In this document: piece by piece, positions 17,601 through 27,017 of the stretch
Position numbering within the stretch: position 1 is the first letter of the stretch
Layout of the letters: the number at the start of each line of letters is the position of its first letter
Assembly: GCA_028285525.1 (NCBI GenBank)
Contig: JANQOZ010000086.1
Coordinates: 1-56,685, forward strand
Source of the DNA: Lysobacterales bacterium
GTDB taxonomy: Bacteria > Pseudomonadota > Gammaproteobacteria > Xanthomonadales > SZUA-38
DNA length: 56,685 nucleotides
Direction of reading: 5' to 3'
Made by a program: the position numbers and the translations under genes
Notes under the pieces: generated by a model
Seen by the model: the letters and a program-made list of their open reading frames with translations, nothing else
What the model was told of the DNA's origin: nothing
Databases searched by the model: none

Positions 17601-19934
17601 GCCCAGCTCACGGCCACCGGCACCGGCAGCGCCAACGCAGGATCCGTATCCGTCCGAGCCTCCGAGGTTCTTACGGTAAACAATGCGGTAATCAGTTCGT
17701 CGGCCGAAAGTGGTCAGGGCGGCTCAGTAAATGTGGATGGAAACCTGGCGCTAACGATCAACGACAGCAGCCTGACAGCGACCTCAGACACGGGTACCGG
17801 AGGCTCCGTGCGTGCTGCATCTTCGGGTGACGTAACCATCAACAGCAGCAGTCTGAGCGCCACTGTCGGTGGCGCCGGCACGGGTGGTGATGTGTCGGTC
17901 TCCTCCTCGTTCGGAGACGTTACTCTCAACAGCGCCAGCCTGACGGCGCAGGCACAGGACGGCAGCGGTGGTGCGGTGAACCTGACAGCTTTTGAGGGCG
18001 ACCTGGCAATCAATGACAGCTCAATCAGTGCTGCAACCACCGGTCTGGGCGATGCGGGCAGCGTAGAGCTTTTGACAACTGGTATTACCTCGAATTCGAC
18101 GATCAGCGTAAGTGGTTCCGACATTTCCTCGAGGGCCGTAGACGGCACCGGTGGTTCTGTAAGACTCGTGGCCACAACACTTGCGATCGATGACAGCTCG
18201 ATCAGCACCGCAGCCAGCGGTCTGGGTGACGCGGGAAGTGTGGAGCTCACAGGTCTCGCTCTGTTTCCGAGCGCAACAAATATCAGCGTGAACAATTCCG
18301 AGATATCGTCGCAGGCATTTGCCGGACAGGGCGGTAACGTTTCTTTAGACGCGCAAACCATTACCTTAGAAAATTCTTCGGTCACAGCAGCCGTTCTGGA
18401 CGGGCAACGCTCTGGCGGCGATATCATGTTGCGAAGCGGCGACTTTTCCATGACCGGCGGTGCCATCACGGCGGCCACCGGGGGGGCAGGCTCGGGAGGG
18501 AATATTCAAGTTGTTGCCGGCGAGATGAGCCTCGCCAGCGGCGCTTCGGTGACCGCTCAGGGGACAGCCAGCGGTGACGCGGGCAGCGTCAGTCTTCGTG
18601 CTGTCGGCAACCTGACGGCGTCTGACGCCAGTATTTCGAGCGCCGCCAATACGGGCAGCGGTGGTTCAGTGTCCTTGGTCGCTGATGGCGACATGACTCT
18701 TACCAACTCCGACGTAACCGCTACAGTTGCCGCAGGTTCCGGAACCGGCGGCGACGTTGAGCTACGGGCCACTAGTATCGCCATGAACGGCGGCATTGCC
18801 CAGGCGGCAACCGGCGGCGCAGGTGCCGGCGGGTCGGTCACGATCGCTTCGGAAGGCAGCCTGCTGCTCGCCAGCAACGCCCGAGTCGCTGCCACAACCT
18901 CCGGCAGCGGCCGCGGCGGGAACATCGCGCTATCCGGCAGTGATGTGCAGCTCGTCGACGGATCTACGGTCTCAGCCGCCGGCACTGCCGACGGCGACGC
19001 CGGCAGCGTGTCGGTCGAAGCGGCCGGCGGACTGACGGTCACGGATGCGTCGGTGGCGAGCACGGCCAACCGCGGTGCCGGCGGCAGCGTGACGCTCTCA
19101 GCCAGCGGCGATCTGGTGCTGACGAACAGCAGCATCTCGGCTCAGGTGTTTGCCGGCGCAAGCCCCGGCGGCAGCGTGGTGCTGCGCGGCCAGCGCAGCG
19201 AGATCCGGGGAACGCTGATCAGCGCCGCCACGGGTGGTGCAGGCACGGGCGGCAGCGTGTTGGTCGACGTGGCCAGCCTGACGCTGGCCGACGGGACGCG
19301 GATTGCGGCCAGCAGCACCGGCACCGGCAACGCGGGCAACATTCGCCTGCAGGTGGTCGGCGGCATCGACACTGACGGCGCGACCATCAGCACGCAGGCG
19401 GTGTCCGCTGACGGCGGCAACATCGAGATTCAGATGGGCGGCGATTTCTTCCTGCAGGACACGTCGATCACCACGGCGGTGGGCACCGGTTTGGGCGCTG
19501 GCGGCAACATCACGATTGCGCAGCCGGAGTTCATGATTCTGAACGGCACCATCATCAGCGCAAACGCCTTCGGCGGACCCGGCGGCAACATCACGCTGGA
19601 CCCGGATCAGTTTGTTCCGTCGGCCGACAGCCAGGTGACCGCAAGCTCGGTGCTCTCCAACGACGGGGAAATCCGAATTGTGGCGCCGGAGACCGACCTC
19701 AGCGCCAGCCTGCAGACGCTGCCCGGTGGCTTTGCCCAGGGTGAGGTGCTGTCAACGAGCGAGTGTCAGCGGCGCCCGGGCGGCCCGCAGAGCCGCTTTG
19801 TGATCGAAGATGGTTCCGCCGTACCGCTGGCGCCCCAGGACAACTGGGTGGCCCGCGATTCCACCAACGCCGCACAGGATGACAGCCCCACCAGGCTCGC
19901 GGCCAACCTCACCCTCTGTCGCCAGGATGGCTGA
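14637..19934 (+). CDS. Two-partner secretion exoprotein (filamentous haemagglutinin-type, TpsA)
   Basis: 1765 aa. A long signal peptide (basic RRRRLALALMLAAST, cleavage near 36) is followed by the TPS secretion domain, about 37-290: FDGTLGDPGALNGPAYLI, LFHSFSDFSIGTGESATF, SLWLINPAGVVFGADASL. The rest is a right-handed beta-helix of degenerate repeats built on G-GGSV, DASTVSA and NGSEVTTR-like turns, rich in Ser, Thr, Gly, Asp. The C-terminus has two cysteines (SECQRRPGG and TLCRQDG) and a segment RFVIEDGSAVPLAPQDNW resembling the end of cyanobacterial exoproteins. Export would be through the TpsB encoded at 28737. No toxin domain is visible. Likely a surface adhesin or matrix component. Two near-duplicate segments lie around 18000-18330. 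Confidence 0.93.
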   Translation: MKKAQFSSPARVTLPGLRRRRLALALMLAASTGSHGQVIFDGTLGDPGALNGPAYLIDQARGRLEGGNLFHSFSDFSIGTGESATFSATSMLDNIIARVTGGSLSRINGQLGTAAPGPVSLWLINPAGVVFGADASLDVQGSLYLSTADYLRFADGTRFSAGGGGGPSTLSAAPVASFGFTGAPAGITMNEAVLSIPEGNTFALVGGDISINDARLEAPAGHAQVISVASRGEAPLTSNGIDVSAFSALGDIDISRDTSRLPVTGNLDVSGGLFSGTQAGDITVRGGSLDSDSGFFNSVSFSDRNSGRTVIEVTGEANLTGNTQVLSSSFFGAGNAGDVIIRAGELVVVDNASISTESQGAGDAGDVTLVADTIFMDDRGKVFSNTFDSGRGGNITMTASGRIVMDGQSSVRSVALGSGNAGDIVVDSAELILFDEGTIDASTFSGSSGNGGSIEINTGDLVARDFGVLITTQTGGSGNGGSISIDADSVVVDNLAEISAESSSTGNAGGIRINTDSFVASDGALINSATSGAGRGGSVDINADDFTVSGSRTQITAATSGAGRGGNVTINAGNVAISDGARVTARAVSTGNGGDVEIQSDEQLTIDDATVTASASGSRGGSVSLAAGQSITLSNADVTAAVSTGPQGGTVTLAASQVLVDASTVSATTGGNGSGGNVEIIGDTLQVSNGSEVTTRSSGNGSAGSVALSGTAQLSVSDSEIASSAVRGDGGDVSLAADQVAIDGSLVSASVDGGAGDGGSVSIAAVDSLSIANSSITAATGGTGDAGTVTITVGGGTAPKDRRPAGQAADGDASLTIDPSLIPSPATGEGDAGSVVLRSDDSITAADSTITTEANLGQGGSIELTAPTMITLNDTLVSATVLGGSGDGGDLTFTTGKLSVTGGSIEAATFGTGTGGVISFDTDDLMLMEGARVDSSAGGGGQGGTINVTTRNDLVIAGTGAGFSTNAVGSGQGGDVIVSAANLTVSDGAQLTATGTGSANAGSVSVRASEVLTVNNAVISSSAESGQGGSVNVDGNLALTINDSSLTATSDTGTGGSVRAASSGDVTINSSSLSATVGGAGTGGDVSVSSSFGDVTLNSASLTAQAQDGSGGAVNLTAFEGDLAINDSSISAATTGLGDAGSVELLTTGITSNSTISVSGSDISSRAVDGTGGSVRLVATTLAIDDSSISTAASGLGDAGSVELTGLALFPSATNISVNNSEISSQAFAGQGGNVSLDAQTITLENSSVTAAVLDGQRSGGDIMLRSGDFSMTGGAITAATGGAGSGGNIQVVAGEMSLASGASVTAQGTASGDAGSVSLRAVGNLTASDASISSAANTGSGGSVSLVADGDMTLTNSDVTATVAAGSGTGGDVELRATSIAMNGGIAQAATGGAGAGGSVTIASEGSLLLASNARVAATTSGSGRGGNIALSGSDVQLVDGSTVSAAGTADGDAGSVSVEAAGGLTVTDASVASTANRGAGGSVTLSASGDLVLTNSSISAQVFAGASPGGSVVLRGQRSEIRGTLISAATGGAGTGGSVLVDVASLTLADGTRIAASSTGTGNAGNIRLQVVGGIDTDGATISTQAVSADGGNIEIQMGGDFFLQDTSITTAVGTGLGAGGNITIAQPEFMILNGTIISANAFGGPGGNITLDPDQFVPSADSQVTASSVLSNDGEIRIVAPETDLSASLQTLPGGFAQGEVLSTSECQRRPGGPQSRFVIEDGSAVPLAPQDNWVARDSTNAAQDDSPTRLAANLTLCRQDG

Positions 19935-19943
19935 TATCCACCG

Positions 19944-22900
19944 GTGCACCGGGGTGATTCGGCCGGCCTGATGCCGCGCGCCGATTTTCGGCCTGGCCGC
20001 GCGCCGCTCGCACACCTGTTGGCGGCGGGCGCTCTAGCGCTGCTCACCGCCACGGGCGCTGCCGCCCAGACGCTCAACCTGATCGACCGGACCAGCGCGT
20101 GCCAGTCGTCTCCGCTGCTTGGGCTCAGCCACAACGCAGACCCGCCGGGTACTGCGTTTGTCGTGCAAAGCGCCGACGGCTTTCGGGTGCCCGACGGTCC
20201 GGCCTGGCGTTTGGAGCAGCTTCGTGTTCGGGGCAGCTTCAACGGTTCCGAGCTTGAGCCGGAAGGCGTTGACGTTCGCCTTTACCAAAACAGCGAAACC
20301 GAGAACGCCCCGGACGCTCAGGTTTGCAGCTTCAACGTGCCGCTGTCGCAGCTCGGTCCCCAGGCGAGCAACGGCAATTTCGAAATCAACCTGCCGCAGG
20401 AGCCCGCCTCCGCGTGTGAGCTGCCTGCGGGGCGCTACTGGGTGTCGGTGGTCTTCAACGGCTCGGTGGGCGGCAATCCGACGCAGGGTCGATACTGGTA
20501 CTGGGATCAGTCGACGAATGCGAGCATGGTGAGCTGGCGGATGCGGGCGACCGCCGACCTTGACGGCAGCGGCATCAGCTGTCCGGACTGGCTGCCGCGC
20601 GACCAGTGCTCATCGGTGACCCAGGAAAACTCGCTGTGCTTCGGCCTGTCGGGCAACACCAAGGTGACGCTGCGCGATCCGCTGGCGGATCAGTTCACCA
20701 GCGCCGGGACCAGCTTTCTGATGGACGTCGGGAGCGCCTTCGCGGATCCGGACGGTGACGTGCTCAACTTCCAGTCCAACGGCTTGCCCGACAGCCTGAC
20801 GCTGGATCCGGTGAGCGGGCGCATCAGTGGAACCCTGCAGCAGACCGACATCCCGAGCAGCCCCTACACGGTGGACGTTTCAGTCTCCGACGAGGACGGT
20901 GAAACCGCGCTGGACACCTTCAGCCTGGTAGTCGCTGACAACGAGGTCTCTGAGTTTCGCTTCCGGCGGCTGTGGCCGGTGCTGCAGCAGCCCTGGTACT
21001 TCGGATCCGGGGCGCCGGACGTCGCGTTTGCCGGCGAAGCGCTGTTTGTCGCCAACGCCGATTTTTCCCGGATCCAGCGATTTACGCCGCTGGGACTGCT
21101 GATCAGCAATTTGTTTATTGAAGGCCCGGGTGGCGCGGGTACCGTCGGCAAGCCGCGCGTGATCGCCGCCAGCCGCAAAGCGGTTTACACGGTCGGTGAT
21201 CTCGACCCACAGGTTCACATGCTCGATCCGGAAGGCACGCTGATCCGCAAATTCGGCGCTGCAGAGCTGGGCGGCCAGGTGCCGCAGTTTCTGGCGGTGA
21301 CCGAACGCGGGTGCCGGCGGCTTGGCGGGTGTGTGTACGTGGGTCTCCCCGATCGCGTTTTGAAGTTCAGTGAGCAGGGCCAGTTCCTGACCAGCTTCGG
21401 GTCCTGCAGCAGCGCACCCTGCGGCGGCGGCACCGTCCAGACCCTGGGTGGTCTGGGCGCTTCGGAAGACGGTTTTGTGTACCTCGCCGACGCCGCGGAG
21501 GACCAGCTGATCGTGCTCCGGGCGCAGCCGGGTGACGCGATCAGTACCCCGCCGGCTTTTGTGACCGAGGTGGGCAGCAGCGGCACCGATCCGGGCCAGT
21601 TTCAGCAGCCGGGCGACCTGACTCTGGATCGGCAGGGGCGGGTGTATGTGGCCGACGCCAACCGGGTACAGGTCTTCGATGAGCTTGGCGCGGTGCTCGA
21701 CGAATACCAGGCCAACGATCCTGCCAAGACCATCCGTCGGCTGGAGTTTGGGCCGGGCAACCTAGGCTTCGCCTCCAACGATCTTGCCCAGGTGGTGCGG
21801 TTTCGACGGGTTGGGGATGTCGAAGCGGGAGCGTCGACGCTGAACCTCTCCACCCCGTACTCGAGCGCTGACGACGGTCCGGGCTTCTTCAGGCAGCCGG
21901 TTGATCTCGCGGCCGGGCCGAACAGCAACATGTATGTGGCCGACGCCGGCAACTTCCGGGTCCAGAAATTCAGCCCGCAGGGGGACCTGCAGAACGGGTT
22001 TGGCAGCGAGGGCACGGGGCCTGGTGAGTTCAGCCGCATGATTGCGCTCGATGCCGGTACGGCTTTCGGACAGTTTCGGGTCAGCGTGCTCGACGACACG
22101 GGCACCGAGTACCGGATCCAGCGTTTCGACAACCAGCTGAGCTTTGTCGACCAGATCACGCTGCCCAGCGGGGCGGACTACGTGGACATGGTCATCGGCA
22201 GCGGCGGCAACGCGTTTTTGGTCACCGATCAGGGCAGCGCGCTCAAGGTGGCGCCAGATGGCACGGTCCTCGCCGGCTGGCAGTCGGAAGGCTCGGGCGG
22301 TGAGTTCCGGCAGGTGGCGATCGCGCCCAACGGGCTGCTCTACTTCACCGTTCAAAGCCCGTCGCAGGATGGCTTTGAGATCTTCGATCGCTTCGGCAAT
22401 TTTGTGGCGTTCCTGCCGGCGGCGTTCAACGCGCCCGCATCGCTGACCATCGCCACCGACGGCAAGATTGTGCTTGGCGAGATCCCGGACGTAGCGCCGG
22501 ACGTGCCCAGGATCAAAATCTTTCGCCAGGATGGAGTCCTTCTGCAGTCGGTCGGGGAATACGGGTATTTCCCCGGCTCGTTCGCCGCCCCGTCTGGCCT
22601 CGACTTCGCCCCCAACGGGCTGCTCTACATCACCGATCGGGCCAACAACAACGTACAGGTGCTGGACCCAGTCCCACCGAGCCAGGTGACCAAGGTGATT
22701 GTGGTGGCCGGCGGCGGGCCCTATGCCGGCAACAACCTGTGGGAGACCACACAGGCGCTCACCAACAGCGCGTACCTCGCCTTGGCTTACCAGGGGCTTA
22801 GCGGTGACGAGATCATGTATCTGTCGTCCAATCAGAATGAGGATCTGGACGGCAACGGGGTGTCGGACGTCGACGCGCCGGCCACGCCCAGCGCGCTCAA

Positions 22901-25900
22901 CAACGCGATTACCGGCTGGGGTGCGGACGCCGATCAGCTGGTGCTGTACCTGGCCGATCATGGTTCGGAGGACGTGTTCCGCCTCAACCCACGCAACGCG
23001 CTGAGCGCGAGCCAGCTCGCCTCGGCGCTGGACACCGTCCAGTCCGGACCAAACGGCGTCGGCCAGGCCGTGGTGATCTATGAAGCCTGCCGGGCCGGCA
23101 GCTTTGTCGATGATCTCGCTAACAGCTCGGTCAACCGGATTGTCCTGGCCAGCACCGGCGAAGGGCAGAGCGCCAAGTTTGTCTCCGACGGCATCCTCAG
23201 CTTTTCGAACCAGTTCTGGACGCAGATCTTCTCGGGTTCGGATCTTGCGGATGCGTTCAGCACCGCCTCTCAGGTGATGACGGCCTCGTTCAGCGATCAG
23301 CTTCCCGAAGCTGACGCGGACGGTGATGGAAGCAGCAATGAGCCCGTTGAAGACCTGGCGGCGCTGACGGGCGTTTTTGTGGGGGCGGGTACCGATTTTG
23401 ATCCCGGCTCCCCGATCATCACCAGCATCAGCGCGCCCCAGACGCTGGCCAGCGGCAACACGGCGCAAATCAGCGCCTTTGGCGTCAGCGATGCGGACGG
23501 GGTGAGCCGCGTTTACGCGGAGATCATTCCGCCGGATTTCGAGGATGTGGATATCGATCAGCCGGTGCGTGAGTTCCCCGGTTTTGAGCTGCAGCCAGAC
23601 AGCCGCGGCAGCGTGGACTACACGCTGATCTACGACCAGTTTTCGATCGAGGGCGTCTACGTGATCAACGTCTACGCCCAGGACCGGTTCGGCAACGTGT
23701 CGGCGCCGTCGACCACCACGGTAACGGTTGGCAATCCCGAGCTGCGCAAGGCGCTGCTGATCGTCGGCGGTGAGACCACCGATCCCCGATGGTCGGCCTA
23801 CAGCGCCAACGGCTCGTTCGCGTTTACGGCGCTGAGCGCCCAGGGCTACAGCGACCTGGGTCTCGAAACGGTGCGCTATCTGTCCAACGGCGGCGGTGAG
23901 GGTGTCGACGGCGCCGCCAGCAGCGCCAACGTGGCGGACGCTTTCGCCTGGGCCGGAACGCAGGCGCAGGACGTGGTGGTGTACCTCGTGGGTGGCGTGC
24001 GCAGCGGCGCGCTGCGGCTGGCCAGCGGCGATCGGCTCACGGTCAGCGAGCTCGCGGACTATCTGGACAACCTGGAGGCCGCCATCAGCGGGCGGCTCGT
24101 CGTGCTTTACGACGGCAACCGGTCGGGTGCGTTTCTGCCTCGCCTGGCCTCGGTCAGCGATGATCGTCGGCTGCTGATCACCAGTGCCGCGGCGTCGCAG
24201 GATGCCAGCTTCCTGCTCGACGGGACTTTAAGCTTTTCGCAGTTTTTCTGGAACCGGGTGCTGAACGGCGACACGGTGCTTGAGGCGTTCGAGGCCGCGC
24301 GCGACGCCATCAGCTTCTCTTCCGGCGGACAGACGCCTCAGCTGGACGACAACAGCAACGGCGAAGGCAACGACGCTGAGGACGGACTAGTCGCCAGCGC
24401 GTACTCGATCGGCACCGGCGTCGTGCAGGACGCGAACGGCCCGACCGTCGGCGACTCAGGACCCGACGTGGTGCTCTCGTCGGGCGTGACCACCGCAGAC
24501 GTGACCGTCAGCGACGTGCTGAGCACGGGATCGGTAGACCAGGTGTTTGGTGTCGTCACGACGCCCCCGCCGCAGCAACTCACCGACAGCTTCCCGTTCG
24601 CGCCAACCAGCGTGGATGGTGACGGCAACGGCGAATACACGGGCACCTACGGCGGTTTCGGACCGCTGCCGGGTGGCGGGTTTGCCGCGGGCGACTACCG
24701 CATCTCGGTCTATGCCCGCGACGCCCGCGGCAACGTGTCCTTCCAGGAAAACCTGCTGGTGGAGCAGACCTCCGGGCCGGACGGCTATGAGCCCGACGCC
24801 AATCGCGCGGCGGCCTCGGTGGTTTTTGTGGACGATCTCGACGCGCAGCCGCACACCATCCACGCGGACGGCAACGTCGACGTCATGAGTTTCACGGCCG
24901 TCAATTCACCGGCTGGGCCCGGCAACCCGGCGCAGACCTACCAGATTGAAGTTTCTGAGATCGACGATTTTTCCGGTGCCGCGTTCAATCTCCGCATTGA
25001 GCTGTTCGGTCCTACCACGCCTTTGGGATCGCCGCTGGCGACCACCAGCGGGGGATTAAGCGGCAGCCTGTCGCTGACCTGGCCGCCCGCCAACGCGCCC
25101 TACGATGAGGGTGAAGGCGAGTATTTCGTTCGGATCAGCGCGCTGTCGCCGACCCAGCGAGGGAAGTACAACGTTCGGGTGTTCCGTCCCGACGTGCTGC
25201 TGACGGGCCTGGTCCGCGGCGCGGTAGTGGACGCGCAAACTGGATTGCCGGTAGCCGGCGCGCTGATCAGCACCGGCGGTACGGTGGCAGCCGCCAGTAA
25301 CCCGCTTGGTGAGTTTCAGCTGGTGGAAAACCCGGGCAGCTACGATCTGACTGTCATCCCGCCGGCCGGTTACGACGGCCTCGTGGAAGCGGCGGTGCCG
25401 GTGGTGGAGAGCCTGACGACTTGGCGCCTGCTGCAGCTTGACCCCAGCGGCGTCGCGCCGACGGTGTTTACCGGCGAGGCGAGCCGCATCGAGCAGACCA
25501 GCGTCACGCTGGGCGGGCAGGTGTCGCCCAACGGTGAATTGACTACCGTGCAGTTTTCGTTGGACCCAGACACTGGCAGCATCATGCAGCCCAATGATCT
25601 GGCGGCCGCAGCGCCCCTGTCGGACGTGACCGCGGCGGTGTCGGGTCTGACCTGTGAGACGGCGTACCAGTTCCGGGTGAGCGCCACCAACGCCAGCGGC
25701 ACCACCGACGGTGACCTGGTTGCGTTCACCACGGCAGACTGCGTTTCGGCGCCGGTGGTAACAACGCTTGAGGCGCAGAACGTCACTGCAACTGGCGCAG
25801 ATTTGGTAGCAGAAGTCGACCCCAACGGTGCTAGTACGGAGGTGGAATACGTCATTGCGGCTGTGGGAGATGACGACGGCGATTCGCTTAGCGCCGGCAC

Positions 25901-27017
25901 GGTTACCGAGTTGGCGCAGATTGTGGCTCCGGTTGGAGGGCTGGACTGTGGTCGAAGCTACCGGTTTCGCTTTCGGGCCAGCAACTCCGGCGGCCAGACC
26001 GAGGGAGTTGAGCTCACCTTCATGACCACCGAATGCCCGGCCGTTTTTCCGGAGACGGTCACGCTCCCCGCCAGCGCGGTGAGCCAGAGGTCCGTCACGC
26101 TCAACGCGACCGTGAACCCCAGCGATTCCGAGACCCAGGTGAGCTTCGACTTTGGCCGGGGTGGTCTGTTGACCGATTCGGCGGCCCTGGAGGCGCCCCT
26201 CGACGGCACTACCAGCCAGCCGGTGAGCGTGGTGCTGACGAATCTTGTCTGCAATAGCGAGTACCAGTTTCGCGTGCAGGCGACCAACGCCGCCGGCACG
26301 TCGTTTGGCACCGCGCTGACATTCATGACCAACCCCTGTGATCGGATCCTGCTGGTGGACGACGACAACAACGTGCCTGACGTATTGCCCACCTACAGCG
26401 GCGCGCTCGACACGCTGGGTTTTGCCTTTGACGTCTGGAACACCAGCGGTGCGGACGCTGAGCCCGGCCAGGCTGAATTGGACAGCTATTCCACCGTGAT
26501 CTGGTTTACCGGCAACAACTCAGGCGTCGGCACCGGCCCGTCATCCACCAGTGAGGAGGCGCTGGGATCGTACCTTAACGGCGGCGGTTGCCTGGCGGTC
26601 TCGGCTCAAGACTATTTCAGCGTGCGGTCGAGCGGTGGTGTGCCGACCCCGCTGATGACCGACTACCTGGGCGTGAGCGGCGGCACCAGCGACACGGGGC
26701 CCGCTGAGGTGGCCGGTGTCTCGCTGGCGTTTGCGGGGCTGCCGGCGAGCGGTACCTACGTGCTGGACTACGCAGGCGCTGCGCTGCAGGACAGGGCCGA
26801 CGAGCTGGCCGCAGACAGTACGGCGGAATTGTCATTCAGCGGCGAGGGCAGAACGGCGGGCCTGCAAAAGCTCACCCCGGCCTATCGCACGCTGTACCTG
26901 GGTTTCCCGCTGGCCGCGGTTCCTGGCGCTACAGAACAGGCGGCAGTGCTGAGCGCCGTGCTGGACTTTTGCCGCGGAGCCGATCAGATTTATGCCGATG
27001 GGTTCGAAGATGAATAG
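19944..27017 (+). CDS. Giant secreted multidomain protein with NHL repeats and tandem legumain-like (C13) domains
   Basis: 2357 aa from GTG 19944 (ATG 19971 is an alternative; both leave the signal peptide ending AAAQ at about 42). Domains in order: N-terminal beta domain; putative Ig/cadherin-like domain about 245-334 (FADPDGDVLNF); NHL/beta-propeller repeats about 350-912 (DLTLDRQGRVYVADANRVQ, DLAAGPNSNMYVADAGNFR); legumain-like domain 1 about 915-1155 with His1006 in YLADHGSED and Cys1049 in IYEACRAGSF; a beta domain; domain 2 about 1269-1470 where these positions are Gly1351 and Asn1392; a pre-peptidase C-terminal-like domain (DGYEPDANRAA); a carboxypeptidase-regulatory-like domain (VDAQTGLPVAGALI); three FN3-like domains; a flavodoxin-like domain (RILLVDDDNN); tail IYADGFEDE. 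Probably a surface or extracellular protease with a pseudoprotease partner. It starts ten bases after tpsA. Confidence 0.85.
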   Translation: MHRGDSAGLMPRADFRPGRAPLAHLLAAGALALLTATGAAAQTLNLIDRTSACQSSPLLGLSHNADPPGTAFVVQSADGFRVPDGPAWRLEQLRVRGSFNGSELEPEGVDVRLYQNSETENAPDAQVCSFNVPLSQLGPQASNGNFEINLPQEPASACELPAGRYWVSVVFNGSVGGNPTQGRYWYWDQSTNASMVSWRMRATADLDGSGISCPDWLPRDQCSSVTQENSLCFGLSGNTKVTLRDPLADQFTSAGTSFLMDVGSAFADPDGDVLNFQSNGLPDSLTLDPVSGRISGTLQQTDIPSSPYTVDVSVSDEDGETALDTFSLVVADNEVSEFRFRRLWPVLQQPWYFGSGAPDVAFAGEALFVANADFSRIQRFTPLGLLISNLFIEGPGGAGTVGKPRVIAASRKAVYTVGDLDPQVHMLDPEGTLIRKFGAAELGGQVPQFLAVTERGCRRLGGCVYVGLPDRVLKFSEQGQFLTSFGSCSSAPCGGGTVQTLGGLGASEDGFVYLADAAEDQLIVLRAQPGDAISTPPAFVTEVGSSGTDPGQFQQPGDLTLDRQGRVYVADANRVQVFDELGAVLDEYQANDPAKTIRRLEFGPGNLGFASNDLAQVVRFRRVGDVEAGASTLNLSTPYSSADDGPGFFRQPVDLAAGPNSNMYVADAGNFRVQKFSPQGDLQNGFGSEGTGPGEFSRMIALDAGTAFGQFRVSVLDDTGTEYRIQRFDNQLSFVDQITLPSGADYVDMVIGSGGNAFLVTDQGSALKVAPDGTVLAGWQSEGSGGEFRQVAIAPNGLLYFTVQSPSQDGFEIFDRFGNFVAFLPAAFNAPASLTIATDGKIVLGEIPDVAPDVPRIKIFRQDGVLLQSVGEYGYFPGSFAAPSGLDFAPNGLLYITDRANNNVQVLDPVPPSQVTKVIVVAGGGPYAGNNLWETTQALTNSAYLALAYQGLSGDEIMYLSSNQNEDLDGNGVSDVDAPATPSALNNAITGWGADADQLVLYLADHGSEDVFRLNPRNALSASQLASALDTVQSGPNGVGQAVVIYEACRAGSFVDDLANSSVNRIVLASTGEGQSAKFVSDGILSFSNQFWTQIFSGSDLADAFSTASQVMTASFSDQLPEADADGDGSSNEPVEDLAALTGVFVGAGTDFDPGSPIITSISAPQTLASGNTAQISAFGVSDADGVSRVYAEIIPPDFEDVDIDQPVREFPGFELQPDSRGSVDYTLIYDQFSIEGVYVINVYAQDRFGNVSAPSTTTVTVGNPELRKALLIVGGETTDPRWSAYSANGSFAFTALSAQGYSDLGLETVRYLSNGGGEGVDGAASSANVADAFAWAGTQAQDVVVYLVGGVRSGALRLASGDRLTVSELADYLDNLEAAISGRLVVLYDGNRSGAFLPRLASVSDDRRLLITSAAASQDASFLLDGTLSFSQFFWNRVLNGDTVLEAFEAARDAISFSSGGQTPQLDDNSNGEGNDAEDGLVASAYSIGTGVVQDANGPTVGDSGPDVVLSSGVTTADVTVSDVLSTGSVDQVFGVVTTPPPQQLTDSFPFAPTSVDGDGNGEYTGTYGGFGPLPGGGFAAGDYRISVYARDARGNVSFQENLLVEQTSGPDGYEPDANRAAASVVFVDDLDAQPHTIHADGNVDVMSFTAVNSPAGPGNPAQTYQIEVSEIDDFSGAAFNLRIELFGPTTPLGSPLATTSGGLSGSLSLTWPPANAPYDEGEGEYFVRISALSPTQRGKYNVRVFRPDVLLTGLVRGAVVDAQTGLPVAGALISTGGTVAAASNPLGEFQLVENPGSYDLTVIPPAGYDGLVEAAVPVVESLTTWRLLQLDPSGVAPTVFTGEASRIEQTSVTLGGQVSPNGELTTVQFSLDPDTGSIMQPNDLAAAAPLSDVTAAVSGLTCETAYQFRVSATNASGTTDGDLVAFTTADCVSAPVVTTLEAQNVTATGADLVAEVDPNGASTEVEYVIAAVGDDDGDSLSAGTVTELAQIVAPVGGLDCGRSYRFRFRASNSGGQTEGVELTFMTTECPAVFPETVTLPASAVSQRSVTLNATVNPSDSETQVSFDFGRGGLLTDSAALEAPLDGTTSQPVSVVLTNLVCNSEYQFRVQATNAAGTSFGTALTFMTNPCDRILLVDDDNNVPDVLPTYSGALDTLGFAFDVWNTSGADAEPGQAELDSYSTVIWFTGNNSGVGTGPSSTSEEALGSYLNGGGCLAVSAQDYFSVRSSGGVPTPLMTDYLGVSGGTSDTGPAEVAGVSLAFAGLPASGTYVLDYAGAALQDRADELAADSTAELSFSGEGRTAGLQKLTPAYRTLYLGFPLAAVPGATEQAAVLSAVLDFCRGADQIYADGFEDE

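Noticed and set aside
15500..19600. CRISPR-like or satellite DNA array
   Set aside because: The periodic DNA here is coding: degenerate beta-helix repeats of the TpsA protein, not identical repeats with unique spacers.
19700..19934. Contact-dependent inhibition toxin at the TpsA C-terminus
   Set aside because: No VENN or similar pretoxin motif, no nuclease-like end and no small immunity gene follows; the next frame is the 2357-aa protein.
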